From: Micromonospora deserti
GTDB lineage: Bacteria > Actinomycetota > Actinomycetes > Mycobacteriales > Micromonosporaceae
Reading direction: 5' to 3'
DNA: 63,316 bases
NCBI RefSeq assembly: GCF_003236335.1
Contig: NZ_POUB01000010.1
Span: 1-63,316 of the forward strand
In this document: positions 17,429 through 25,527 of the stretch, piece after piece
Numbering within the stretch: the stretch's first letter is position 1
Layout: each line of letters opens with the position of its first letter
Made by a program: the position numbers and the translations under genes
The notes under the pieces: model-generated
The model's input: only the letters and a program-made list of their open reading frames with translations
Database searches by the model: none
What the model was told of the DNA's origin: nothing

Positions 17429-18364
17429 GTGGACCTCGTCGGCGCGTGCAGGGCCTTCGTGGCCGTCAGTGAGCACGGCAGCTTCACCGTCGGTGCCGCC
17501 GCCGCCCGCATCCCCCAGTCCGTGGCCAGCCGGCGGATAGCGGCGCTGGAGGAGCATTTCGGCGCCAAGCTCTTCGACCGTTCGTCCCGGAGCGTCACGT
17601 TGACGCCGTTCGGCCGGGACATGCTGCCCTCGGCCCGGCGCCTCACCGAACTGGCCGAGGCGATGGAGCACGACGCCGAGCGCGCCAAACTGCGGCCGTT
17701 CCGGCTCGCCGTACCGGCGGTCTGTTCCCCGCGTCGCCTGGCCCGGCTGGTCGCCGACGGCCGCCTGGCCGGCGTGCACCTCGACCTGCACCCGGCGGGG
17801 CCGGGCGAGCGCGGGGGCCTGGCCCGGGCGCTGGAGGTGCGGGCCGCGCTCGTCGCCGTGCCGCCCGACGAGGCGATCTGGCGGGTGCCGCTGGGACTGG
17901 CCGGCAGCGCCGAGCCGGAGGACCCGGCCATCTACCTGGACACCCTGCGGGCCGGCCGGGCCGACCGGTCGGCCCGGCGACGCCACGTCTGGCTCCAGCC
18001 CGAGGACGACGTGCCGCACGTACGGGACCGGATGATGCGGCTGCGTGACGCCGTCGGACTCCAACCTACCCAGGTCGGGGTCTCGGCGTCGCTCGTTGAC
18101 GCCGTGGGTGCGGTGCTCGACTCGGCCGACCTCCTGCTCTGCTCGTCCGACCAGGCCGACGAGCTGGGCCTGCACTGGCGGCCGGTCGGCGGGACGGAGC
18201 TGGTGCGCGGCTATGGCATCGCGGCCGGGTTGCGCGAGGACACCGCGCGCCTGGTGACCGGCCTCGGCGCGTCGATCGCGCACTGCCTCGGTGCGTCCAC
18301 CGCGACGGCGGGCTCCGGGCGCAGCGTCCGCGCCGCGCCGGGACGGAGTGGAGGGCTGGGATGA
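17429..18364 (+). CDS. LysR family regulator (AmpR-like position)
   Basis: 311 residues. The N-terminal winged HTH is FVAVSEHGSFTVGAAAARIP with IAALEEHFGAKLFDRS and VTLTPFGRDML. The effector domain follows but is divergent and Arg/Ala rich. GTG 17429 gives the expected LysR N-terminus (VDLVGACRAFVAV). Its stop overlaps the ATG of the next serine hydrolase (ATGA), so both are coupled. Divergence from the class A beta-lactamase implies cell-wall-stress or beta-lactam-responsive control. Confidence 0.9.
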   Translation: MDLVGACRAFVAVSEHGSFTVGAAAARIPQSVASRRIAALEEHFGAKLFDRSSRSVTLTPFGRDMLPSARRLTELAEAMEHDAERAKLRPFRLAVPAVCSPRRLARLVADGRLAGVHLDLHPAGPGERGGLARALEVRAALVAVPPDEAIWRVPLGLAGSAEPEDPAIYLDTLRAGRADRSARRRHVWLQPEDDVPHVRDRMMRLRDAVGLQPTQVGVSASLVDAVGAVLDSADLLLCSSDQADELGLHWRPVGGTELVRGYGIAAGLREDTARLVTGLGASIAHCLGASTATAGSGRSVRAAPGRSGGLG

Positions 18365-19263
18365 ACGTGGCGAAGGTGGTCCGCGAGGCCCGGGAGGCGT
18401 TGCGCGACGGTGGTCTGCGCGGCTCGTTCCTGGTCCGCGACCTGCACACCGGCGACGAACTGGGTATTGATCCCGACCGGGAGTTCCCGGTCGCCTCGCT
18501 GGTGAAGGTCCCGCTCGCGGTCGCCACCCTGGAACGGGTCGTCCGGGGCGACCTCGACCCGGCCACGCCGATCGAGGTGGCCCCCGGCCGGATGGCGACG
18601 CCGGGGCCGACCGGGCTGGCCAAGTTCCGGCACCCGGCGAGGATCGCGCTGGACGATCTGCTCTATCTCAGCACCTCGGTCAGCGACGGTTCCGCCGCGG
18701 ACGCGCTGTTCGCCCTCACCTCGCCGGCCGAGGTCACCGCCGAACTCCGGCGGCTCGGTTTCGACGGCATCGCCGTACGCCATCTCCTCCGGGACCTCAC
18801 CGAGACCCCGGCCGAGCGGTTCGGGCGTACGGAGGCTCACCTGGCGCACTCCCTCGCCATCGGAGCGGCGACGGCGGGACACGGCCACCCGGTGGCCCAG
18901 CTCGACGTGACCCGCGCCAACTCCGGCTCGGCCCGGGCCTTCGTGGACCTGCTGCACGGGCTGTGGACGCCGTCGACGATCCATCCCTCGGTCGCCGCCC
19001 GCGTGCGCGAGTTGATGGGTGACAACGTGCTGCGGCACCGGCTGGCCCCCGACTTCAGCTCGGACGCGTCGCGCTGGTCGTCCAAGACCGGCACACTGCT
19101 CAACCTGCGGCACGAGGTCGGCGTGGTGGAGCACGCCGACGGGCGGGTGTTCGCGGTCGCCGCCCTCACCGAGTCCCAGGTGCCGGCGGCCGTCCAGCCG
19201 GGCGCGGAGGCGTTGATGGCACAGGTCGCCCGGACCCTCCGCGACCAGCTCAGAGCGGGCTGA
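18361..19263 (+). CDS. Beta-lactamase/transpeptidase-like serine hydrolase (class A fold)
   Basis: 300 residues, no signal peptide. SLVK (residues 46-49), SDG (108-110) and KTG (242-244) match the class A and PBP active-site motifs. I see no E-x-x-L-N deacylation motif, so it may bind rather than efficiently hydrolyse beta-lactams. It is translationally coupled to lysR. With the divergent lipoprotein lactamase it forms a three-gene module. A cytoplasmic location would be unusual for a lactamase. Confidence 0.85.
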   Translation: MNVAKVVREAREALRDGGLRGSFLVRDLHTGDELGIDPDREFPVASLVKVPLAVATLERVVRGDLDPATPIEVAPGRMATPGPTGLAKFRHPARIALDDLLYLSTSVSDGSAADALFALTSPAEVTAELRRLGFDGIAVRHLLRDLTETPAERFGRTEAHLAHSLAIGAATAGHGHPVAQLDVTRANSGSARAFVDLLHGLWTPSTIHPSVAARVRELMGDNVLRHRLAPDFSSDASRWSSKTGTLLNLRHEVGVVEHADGRVFAVAALTESQVPAAVQPGAEALMAQVARTLRDQLRAG

Positions 19264-19381
19264 GCCGCGGCACCGCCGGGGGGTTGTGGCCGGGCGTTCG
19301 AGACGGCCATGCGCCACGCCAGGCGGGGCGACGATGACGGTTCGCCGCGCCGACCCGGGCGGAGCTGGGTAGCGTGCCAGC

Positions 19382-20293
19382 GTGGAGGTTGGATTTGCCC
19401 CGCCGGTTTCCGGCTCGTGGGCCACCCCGGCGAACATGATCCACGTCGCCCGCCGCGCGGAACTGCTCGGATACCACTCGTTGTGGACGTTCCAGCGCCT
19501 GCTGGCGCCCGCCGACCTCGGCTGGAGCGAGACGTACCACAGTGTTCAGGACCCGCTGACCACGCTGGCGTTCCTCGCCGCCCACACCACGCGGATCCGG
19601 CTCGGCGTCGCGGTGCTCAACATGCCGTTCCTCTCACCGGTGGTGCTGGCCAAGCAGACCGCGACCCTCGACATCCTCGCCGGTGGACGGCTCGACGTCG
19701 GCCTCGGCCTCGGCTGGTCGGACGAGGAGTACCAGGCGACCGGTGCGAGCCGGCATCGGCGGGGCCGGCGGGCCGCCGAGTTCGTCACCGTCCTTCGCAG
19801 CCTCTGGCAGGACGACATCGTCGCGCACCGCGGCGAGTTCTACCAGGTCCCGCCGACCCGGATGGAGCCGAAACCGGTGCAGCGACCGCATCCGCCGATC
19901 CTGCTCGGCGGCCAGGCACCCGCGGCGCTGCGCCGGGCCGGTCGGCTCGCCGACGGCTGGATCAGCGGCAGCCAGGCCGACCTGAACGGCATCGCCGACG
20001 CGATCGCGACGGTGCGGACGGCGGCAGCGGACGCCGGGCGTGATCCCGGCTCGTTGCGGTTCGTCTGCCGGGGCGCGGTCAAGGTACGCCGGGCGGGTTC
20101 CGCCGACCGGGAGCCGCTCACCGGCACCCTCGCGCACATCCGGTCGGATCTCGGCCGGCTCGCCGAGGCGGGCGTCACGGAACTGTTCGTCGATCTCAAC
20201 TTCGACCCGGAGATCGGCTCACCCTCGGCCAACGCGCAGGCGTCGCTGCGACGCGCCGACGAGGTGCTCGACGCCCTCGCCCCGACGTACTGA
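19382..20293 (+). CDS. LLM-class F420-dependent oxidoreductase
   Basis: 303-residue TIM-barrel protein of the luciferase-like family. Marks are RAELLGYHSLWTFQRLL, TRIRLGVAVLNMPF, LAKQTATLDILAGGRLDVGLGLGW and PKPVQRPHPPILLGG. The start is GTG 19382. The absence of classic FMN luciferase features and the actinobacterial context favour F420 as cofactor, but this is inference. It stands alone, convergent with the PPOX gene. Confidence 0.88.
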   Translation: MEVGFAPPVSGSWATPANMIHVARRAELLGYHSLWTFQRLLAPADLGWSETYHSVQDPLTTLAFLAAHTTRIRLGVAVLNMPFLSPVVLAKQTATLDILAGGRLDVGLGLGWSDEEYQATGASRHRRGRRAAEFVTVLRSLWQDDIVAHRGEFYQVPPTRMEPKPVQRPHPPILLGGQAPAALRRAGRLADGWISGSQADLNGIADAIATVRTAAADAGRDPGSLRFVCRGAVKVRRAGSADREPLTGTLAHIRSDLGRLAEAGVTELFVDLNFDPEIGSPSANAQASLRRADEVLDALAPTY

Positions 20294-20311
20294 GCCCCGG
20301 ACCGGTGCTGC

Positions 20312-20746
20312 TCACCCGGCCGGGTCCACTGCTTCGCCCGCCGCCGACCACGCCGACCAGCGGGTCACCACGACCGCGATGACCGGCCCGCCCGGCGGTC
20401 GCTGCACGTACTGCGAATACTTGCCGGCCAGTGCCGCGCGGGCCGCCGCTTCCTCCGCCGGATCGCCGACCAGCCGGCCGTGCCCGTCCAGGCGGACCCA
20501 CCACAGTGTCGACCAGTCCTCGTAGTATTCGTCGATGAGCAGGCTGGCGTGCTCCGTGGCCTGGATGTTCGCCAGCCGGCGTAGCTGCCGGTGGCGCTTG
20601 GGCTTCTCGTCCACGGCGTGGTACGCCACGTCGCCGAGCAGGACGAAGCAGACCGGCACCAGGTGGGGGCGACCGTCGGGCCGGACGGTGGCGAGCCGGG
20701 CCACCCGGGCCGAGTCGACCCGGTGCCGGAGTTCGTCGGCCCGCAC
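20312..20746 (-). CDS. PPOX-class F420-dependent oxidoreductase (pyridoxamine-oxidase fold)
   Basis: About 144 residues with a split-barrel flavin/deazaflavin fold: RVARLATVRPDGRPHLVPVCF, HAVDEKPKR, RRLANIQATEHASLLIDEYYEDWSTLWWVRLDG. This is the signature of the small actinobacterial TIGR03668-type group. GTG 20746 is the start, and longer forms only add low-complexity sequence. It overlaps no neighbour and is divergent from a small membrane-protein gene 58 bp away. Confidence 0.87.
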   Translation of the reverse strand: MRADELRHRVDSARVARLATVRPDGRPHLVPVCFVLLGDVAYHAVDEKPKRHRQLRRLANIQATEHASLLIDEYYEDWSTLWWVRLDGHGRLVGDPAEEAAARAALAGKYSQYVQRPPGGPVIAVVVTRWSAWSAAGEAVDPAG

Positions 20747-20804
20747 AGGCCGACCGTAGCCGAGCCCGGCTCGGGGAGTATCCGAATCCGCTGAAGGAGC
20801 CGAG

Positions 20805-21233
20805 GTGAGTCGTGACTTCGATGACCGCCGGGCGCGCGTACTTGTGGCCCTGATCGCCGTCCTGGCGATGCTCTTCCTGTTGGCGGCATCATCGGTGACG
20901 GGCACGTTCTGGTTCCGCAGCGGCACGTACAGCGACGGTCAGGTCGTCACCGGCCTCGCGCTGGACGTCGTGCGGGGCCGGTAGGGCGAGGCGAAGGTCG
21001 AGTACTTCGTCGATGCCAAGCGGTATGAGGCCTGGGTCTATTGCGGCACCTCCTGCCCGAACGAGGGCGACCGCATAGAGGTCGAGTACTCCGCTAGTGA
21101 TCCGACGGAGGTGGTCCGGAACCGGGCGCGCCCGTACTCGGCGTTGGCCGTCGGCGCACTGTTTCTGACCGCACTCGGGATCGTGGCCTGCGTGGTTCTG
21201 CTGCACCGCGACATGGCGGCGCAGCGCCCGTGA
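20805..21233 (+). pseudogene. DUF3592-like membrane protein interrupted by an in-frame TAG
   Basis: GTG 20805 (GAAGGAG in front) opens a 142-codon frame with one internal stop, TAG at 20982-20984 (codon 60). Before it is a membrane segment (VLVALIAVLAMLFLLAAS). After it, in the same frame, come a small extracytoplasmic domain (KVEYFVDAKRYEAWVYCG), VEYSASDPTEVVRNRARP and a second membrane segment. This is the layout of DUF3592 proteins, and both halves read well. A single CAG-to-TAG change would explain it. Recent pseudogene or base-call error are both possible. Confidence 0.7.
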
Positions 21234-21300
21234 GGTGCCGCCGCCTTCGACGGCGACGACGAGATTAATTGGAATCGATCCGCGGAGGTGGGTTCAACGA

Positions 21301-21716
21301 TGACGAACAACAGCCCGGCCGTTGACGAGGGAGCCATGTCCGTCACCTTCAGCCGTCCGGCCGGCACCTTCCTCTACTCCGCCAGAAAGCCCCGGCTGTC
21401 ACTCAACGGCGGGGAACCGGTGGCACTCCCCTGGGGCACCCACCGCCTTTCGGTCGCCGCCGGCCGTCACCGCGTGCAGGCGTGGGTGCCGTACCTTTTT
21501 CCGCCCCGGGCTGGTCGCGCGGAGGCGGTTGTTGCCGTCACCTACGACGAGGACCGCTCCCAAATCCGCACCGGCAACGGACCACAGGTCATGGCCGCCC
21601 TGCGCAACGCCGCCATCAGCGCACTACGCCTGACCGGCATCACGAACATCGCCACCGCCAACCGCCACCACGCCCGCGACAGCCACCGACCACTGGCTCT
21701 ACTCGGAGTCACCTGA
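21301..21716 (+). pseudogene. Chimera: 5' part of a small hypothetical gene joined in frame to an ISAs1-type transposase tail
   Basis: Residues 1-80 (from ATG 21301, RBS-like GGAGG upstream) form a compact beta-rich domain (LSVAAGRHRVQAWVPYLFPP). From about residue 82 the sequence becomes SQIRTGNGPQVMAALRN, then RPLALLGVT, which is the C-terminal end of ISAs1-family transposases. The fusion is in frame and gives a 138-residue ORF. The host domain's own C-terminus is lost. Junction is near 21545. Confidence 0.65.
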
Positions 21717-21719
21717 CGA
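21575..21719 (+). mobile_element. ISAs1-family transposase 3' relic
   Basis: The last ~50 codons of an ISAs1-like DDE transposase (AALRNAAISALRLTG, HHARDSHRPLALLG). No catalytic residues and no terminal repeats remain. Confidence 0.65.
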
Positions 21720-21736
21720 CTTTGCCGTGGCCCTGC

Positions 21737-21796
21737 CTCGAAGCCGACCTCCGCGCCTGGATTGCCAACTGGAACACCAACCCCAAGCCGGTCCTC
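21737..21796 (+). mobile_element. IS630-family transposase relic
   Basis: LEADLRAWIANWNTNPKP is the C-terminal signature of IS630 transposases. Only ~20 codons remain, abutting the ISAs1 relic on one side and a truncated DUF488 gene on the other. Confidence 0.65.
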
Positions 21797-21967
21797 CGCG
21801 GCGAGCGCGCGCTGAAGCCGCGCCGAGTTCGCCCAGGAGTAGTCGGGTCCGCGGACACCGCGGCGCTGGCGTACGTCGAGCAGCAGGTGGGCGTCCGCGT
21901 GCCGCAGTCGTTGCAGGAAGGACTCGCCGTCGAAGCCATAGACGCCGAATGTCACCAATCTGAGCAC
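21797..21967 (-). pseudogene. DUF488 N-terminal fragment
   Basis: From ATG 21967 the reverse strand reads LRLVTFGVYGFDGESFLQRL, then LLLDVRQRRGVRG and YSWANSARLQRALA, the conserved start of DUF488 proteins. It is cut after ~57 residues at the IS630 relic, so about half the gene is lost. The start side appears intact. Confidence 0.7.
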
Positions 21968-22034
21968 CGGAAGTCACCCACCTGCTACTCGTGCCGGTTC
22001 AACCGGCAGCCCTACCGGAGCCGGCGAGGTGGCA

Positions 22035-22436
22035 TCACGCGACGGCGGTCCCCTCGAGCTCGACCATCAGGGTGGGGATCGCCAGCCGTGTCACCCCGAG
22101 CATCGTGGTGGTCGGCGCCACCCTGGCGGCGCCCAACCTCGACGCCAGCACGCCGTAGTGCTCGAAGAGCCGATCGACGTCGGTGGTGTAGACGTTGAGC
22201 CGGACGAGGTTCGCGAGGGACATGCCGGCCTCGCCGAGAATGGCCTCCAGGTTGTCGAGGCTCAGCGCCAACTGCGCCGCCATGTCACCGGCATGCTGGG
22301 GCTTGCCGTCGCCGCTCATCGCGGTCTGCCCCGAGCAGTACAGGGTCCGGGTGTGCCCGGAGACGATCTCACCCTGGTTGTACCCCAACTCCACCGACCA
22401 CGTCCACGGGTTGACCGCCGTTCGCTCCATTGCCAT
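22035..22436 (-). CDS. RidA family protein (Rid/YER057c/UK114)
   Basis: 133 residues, the usual RidA length. Typical features are VSGHTRTLYCSGQTAMSGDG, QLALSLDNLEAILGEAGMSL and LVRLNVYTTDVDRLFEHYGVL, then a C-terminal strand (LAIPTLMVELEGTAVA). The Arg that binds the substrate carboxylate in true imine deaminases is not obvious, so a Rid-like subfamily is possible. Divergent from a WYL regulator 112 bp away, which probably controls it. Confidence 0.88.
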   Translation of the reverse strand: MAMERTAVNPWTWSVELGYNQGEIVSGHTRTLYCSGQTAMSGDGKPQHAGDMAAQLALSLDNLEAILGEAGMSLANLVRLNVYTTDVDRLFEHYGVLASRLGAARVAPTTTMLGVTRLAIPTLMVELEGTAVA

Positions 22437-22458
22437 CTCAGCTCCATTGTCGAGAGTG

Positions 22459-22490
22459 TGGGCCCGCTAGGACTCGAACCCACGTGTTGG
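22459..22490 (-). other. tRNA 3'-end fragment (possible attachment-site scar)
   Basis: Read on the minus strand the segment gives GTGGGTTCGAGTCCTAG followed by CGGGCCCA: a T-arm (TTCGAGT loop) and a 3' acceptor strand. No matching 5' acceptor, D-arm or anticodon arm lies upstream, so this is not a functional tRNA. Fragments like this are left where integrative elements insert in tRNA 3' ends. It lies where the disturbed region begins, in the ridA-WYL gap. Confidence 0.5.
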
Positions 22491-22508
22491 TGAGCCTCTC
22501 AACCAACC

Positions 22509-22548
22509 ACGACATCCTGTGTCGTGTATTCCTGGGCATAATTTTCGT
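22509..22548 (+). promoter_or_regulatory. Palindromic operator and -10 of the WYL regulator
   Basis: ACGACA-TCCTG-TGTCGT (22509-22525) is a perfect 6-bp palindrome. CATAAT at 22537-22542 is a good -10, with only 6 nt before the ATG at 22549, implying a leaderless transcript. The palindrome sits at the -35 position, so autorepression is plausible. Confidence 0.55.
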
Positions 22549-23529
22549 ATGCGGGCCGACCGGTTGGTATCGCTGGTGCTGCTGCTGCGCCAGCGCGGTC
22601 GGCTGCCTGCGGCCACACTGGCCCGCGAGCTGGAGGTATCCACCCGCACCGTGCTGCGCGACATCGAGGCGCTGTCCGCGGCCGGCGTCCCGGTCTACGC
22701 CGAACGCGGACGGCACGGCGGTTTCGCGTTGCTGCCCGGTTTCCAGACCGAGCTCACCGGACTGAACCACGACGAAGCGCTCGCCCTGCTGATCGCCGGA
22801 TCGCGGCGCGGCGCGCAGGCATTCGGTCTCGGCTCGGCGCTCGCTTCGGCCATGCTCAAGGTGGTCGACGCGCTACCCGAAAGCTATCGGGACACCGCGG
22901 CCGGCGCGGCCCAGCGATTGCTCATCGACCCGGAGACCGACCTGCTGTCGCGCCGGCTGGTCGCCGAGGAGGTTCCCGACGGCGTAGTGGCCGAGGTTCG
23001 ACGCGCGGTGCTCGCCGGACACAAGCTGCGCATCCACTACGCGGCTGTGGGCCAGACCCCGAAGTGGCGCACGGTGGACCCGATCGGCCTGGTCACCGTA
23101 CGCGAGCAGGGCTACTTGCTGGCCACGAGGTCTGGCGCGGACCGCACCTACCGGCTGTCCCGGGTCTTGGCCGCCGAGGAACTCGCCGAACCCGCACAGC
23201 GACCAGACCGGGTCGATCTGGACCGGGCCTGGCAGGAACGCAGCACGCAGTTTCGGACCGGCGGCGATCAAGTCACCGTGCTGGTGCGGGTGAACCCGAC
23301 GCGGCGGGAGGACTTGGTGGGCACCGCGCTGGCCGTCCGCGCCGAAGAAGCCGACGCAGACGGCTGGCTGCGGCTGGAGGTGACCTTCCAAGATCCGAGA
23401 CACGCCGAATGGGCGCTGTGGCAGCTCGCCACGAACGCGGAAGCCCTGGCCCCGCAGTGGTTGCGCACCGCCCTGCGCAACCGCGCCGCCGCGATCGCCA
23501 CCCGCTACGATGTGTCAACTGAGAGTTGA
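22549..23529 (+). CDS. WYL-domain transcriptional regulator (YafY type)
   Basis: About 326 residues. The N-terminal HTH_11 is RLVSLVLLLRQRGRLPAATL with ELEVSTRTVLRDIEALSAAG and YAERGRHGGFALLPGF. The WYL domain (residues ~140-200) includes RTVDPIGLVTVREQGYLLA and ends in the WCX region with QDPRHAEWALWQLA. ATG 22549 follows directly on the -10 (leaderless). Such proteins bind ligands or nucleic acid through WYL. Here they likely regulate the divergent ridA or the small downstream ORF. Confidence 0.92.
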   Translation: MRADRLVSLVLLLRQRGRLPAATLARELEVSTRTVLRDIEALSAAGVPVYAERGRHGGFALLPGFQTELTGLNHDEALALLIAGSRRGAQAFGLGSALASAMLKVVDALPESYRDTAAGAAQRLLIDPETDLLSRRLVAEEVPDGVVAEVRRAVLAGHKLRIHYAAVGQTPKWRTVDPIGLVTVREQGYLLATRSGADRTYRLSRVLAAEELAEPAQRPDRVDLDRAWQERSTQFRTGGDQVTVLVRVNPTRREDLVGTALAVRAEEADADGWLRLEVTFQDPRHAEWALWQLATNAEALAPQWLRTALRNRAAAIATRYDVSTES

Positions 23530-23561
23530 AGGGCGATTCACCTGCCAGGCGAGGAGCGTGG

Positions 23562-23706
23562 GATGACCAACTCGTTCTTTGCCGGAATCGATGGCTTCCG
23601 GGATACCGAGTCACTCGACTATCTCCAGCACACCCTCGGCGTTCGCCCGCTATCAGCCGCGCAAGGTGATCACCGCGGATCAACCAGGTGCCAGCGGGCC
23701 CGCTGA
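23562..23706 (+). CDS. Short hypothetical ORF, probably truncated
   Basis: ATG 23562 with GAGGAG 13 nt upstream opens a 47-codon frame (TNSFFAGIDGFRDTESLDYL) 32 bp after the WYL gene. It stops soon after an apparent junction (LSAAQGDHRGSTRCQRAR). The good ribosome site and position suggest the first part of a WYL-controlled gene whose body was lost to the IS relic that follows. No family is recognised. Confidence 0.4.
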
Positions 23707-23759
23707 CGGTCAAGTCCCGTGGCGCCGTACGACGTTGATGCTTCGTTCGGGCGTGTTGG

Positions 23760-24000
23760 TCAGGCCGTGATGGCCTGGAGTTCGGGCTCGGCGGTCACCT
23801 TCTCGACGACGGCGTGGCCGACGGCCTGAGCTCGGGCCAGGACGTCGAGGCTGAGGTGGCGGCGGCCTTCGGTCCATTCGTCGTGCTGCTCGGCCAGGAC
23901 GGCACCGACGAGCCGGATGATGCTGGGCCGGTCGGGGAAGATGCCGACTACGTCGGTGCGGCGGCGGATCTCAGCGGTTGAGTCGTTCGTTGGAGTTGAT
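23760..24000 (-). mobile_element. IS256-family transposase 3' relic with frameshift
   Basis: The minus strand reads INSNERLNR, then after a one-base insertion IRRRTDVVGIFPDRPSIIRL, VGAVLAEQHDEWTEGRRHLS and ends AITA*. This is the C-terminal end of IS256 transposases. The catalytic core is absent. Confidence 0.75.
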
Positions 24001-24004
24001 GCCC

Positions 24005-24169
24005 CTATGGATTGTCAAGGCGAGTTGGCGCCGGGGTGAGCACGACGGGTGTGGTGAGGTGACGGTGGATCTCGCGGGCGATGTATTGCTTCAGGCAGCG
24101 GATGACTTCGCGCCTGCTCTTGCCCTCGGCGGTTCGTTTCGTGAGGTAGGCGCGGCTGCGCTGGTCCCG
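24005..24169 (-). mobile_element. IS110-family transposase 3' relic
   Basis: RDQRSRAYLTKRTAEGKSRR followed by REVIRCLKQYIAREIHRHL matches the C-terminal tail of IS110/IS116 transposases. It abuts the IS256 relic and lacks the DEDD catalytic domain and the Ser motif. Confidence 0.7.
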
Positions 24170-24383
24170 TGGTTCTGGAATGATGAATGATCCAGACAGG
24201 TACCGAGGTTCCGACGGGTGGAATGCCACGATGTGTGCCGGATGACGCAAGAGGATAGTCGTGGTTGAGCTATCGGCGCTACGGCGCATGATGCCACCCC
24301 CGGCCGCCCCTGACACGGCCGTGGACTGGAGGTGACTGACCGGATCCTGGACGAAGGAGTTTCCTGCCGACTATCGGCAGTTC

Positions 24384-24872
24384 ATGGAGGTGTATGGGCC
24401 CGGCACAATCCAGGAGTTCCTGGTGATCCAGGAGCCGGAGCCCAAGGACGCCGCCTCCGGTGCGGGAACAGGCGGGATGGTTAGCGAAACGACCAATGCC
24501 GAGATGGCCTGGGCGGAGTTCCGTAAAGAGTCCGGGTTGGCCGAGGTTGAGCCGTTGCTGATCGCATGGGGGGTGAGTGCTGGCGCGGACATCCTGTGCT
24601 GGGACGCGTCCGGCGTTGACCCCGACGCCTGGCCCGTGCTGGTGTGGAACCGGGACGACACGGTCTGGCGCCGCTACGAATGCGGGATGGTGGAGTTCCT
24701 GCAGCGCGTGTTGGCGGCGGAATTCGACGAATGCCCGTTGAGCGGCACCAACATCTGGGGGGTCACCTCGGTGAAGTACCTGCCCTTCGGTGAGGAGATG
24801 CGGCTGCGGAAGGCCGGGCTGGATCCCTGGACCGGCGAACCGGATCCGTACGCCGGCATGTTCCCTATGTGA
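24384..24872 (+). CDS. SMI1/KNR4-family (immunity-type) protein, N-terminus doubtful
   Basis: 162 residues from ATG 24384. MEVYGPGTIQEFLVIQEPEP is the core of the SMI1/KNR4 fold, followed by LLIAWGVSAGADILCWDASG and VEFLQRVLAAEF. In the same frame upstream the sequence reads FPADYRQF, part of the conserved first helix, and a plausible GTG start (VTDRILDEG, 24334) is in another frame, so a one-base indel may have removed the true start. SMI1 proteins are often immunity proteins of polymorphic toxins. No toxin is seen nearby. Confidence 0.75.
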   Translation: MEVYGPGTIQEFLVIQEPEPKDAASGAGTGGMVSETTNAEMAWAEFRKESGLAEVEPLLIAWGVSAGADILCWDASGVDPDAWPVLVWNRDDTVWRRYECGMVEFLQRVLAAEFDECPLSGTNIWGVTSVKYLPFGEEMRLRKAGLDPWTGEPDPYAGMFPM

Positions 24873-24946
24873 CGGCGAGGGCAGCTGCCGATGGTTCAGT
24901 GAGCCTGATTCGGGACTGACGAAGCTCCTGGCCGATGGGCCTCAAG

Positions 24947-25000
24947 AGGGGCTGAACTTAGCCCCCTGAAGGGCCGAGCGTGGAATCTGCTCGGCCCTTC
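24947..25000 (+). terminator. Tandem hairpins after the SMI1 gene
   Basis: The first hairpin is GGGGCT-N6-AGCCCC (24948-24965). The second has a perfect 12-bp stem, GAAGGGCCGAGC (24968-24979) with 24989-25000, and a 9-nt loop. The two lie 75-128 bp after the stop. No T-run follows. Confidence 0.7.
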
Positions 25001-25145
25001 ACGCTTCTCCGTGAGGTGAGATCGGCTCAGGACCGAGCAGTCTGCCGCCGAACACAAACTCGAACCCGCCACTCCACAGAGGCATCGCCTTACGAGTTCG
25101 TGCCCAATTGGTGGGGGTTTTAGCTGCGGTGATGCCGGTTTCGGG

Positions 25146-25304
25146 CTACCAGGTGATCACGCGGTCGGATACGAGCCCGGCGACGGCGTAGATGGTCTCG
25201 GGTAGCAGTGCGCGGCGGCCGGTGAAGCGTTGGAGTTGTCGCCACCACGTCAGTTCGGCGATCGCGTGCTCGACCGGGATCCGTTGTGACGATCGGTGTT
25301 TACG
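25146..25304 (-). mobile_element. IS5-family transposase 3' relic
   Basis: RIPVEHAIAELTWWRQLQRF and GRRALLPETIYAVAGLVSDR form the C-terminal end of IS5-type transposases (conserved VEHxIA). The remainder upstream is not recognisable. The 140 bp between the terminator and this relic hold nothing else I can name. Confidence 0.7.
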
Positions 25305-25527
25305 TTCGGCTTCCCATTGAAACCTGCCAGGCCGGTGGCGCGCCGGGGCGCAGCTTCCGCGGCGGAGCAACGACCTGGCCGGGATGCTCCTTGGCCAGCC
25401 CTTGGTAGGCGAGAGGCTGGATCGGATGCATGCATCCAGACGTGCCGAGATGAGTGCATGCGGCCGACGTGATGCTCGCGGGACAACGGGGGCAGCCGTC
25501 CACCGATTGGTGTGGGACCATCACGCT

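Noticed and set aside
22459..22540. Complete tRNA gene in the ridA-WYL gap
   Set aside because: The T-arm and acceptor 3' strand are present, but no cognate 5' acceptor, D-arm or anticodon stem of canonical size can be drawn.
23978..24190. 70-codon + strand ORF
   Set aside because: It is antisense to the IS110 relic, whose conserved tail lies on the minus strand.
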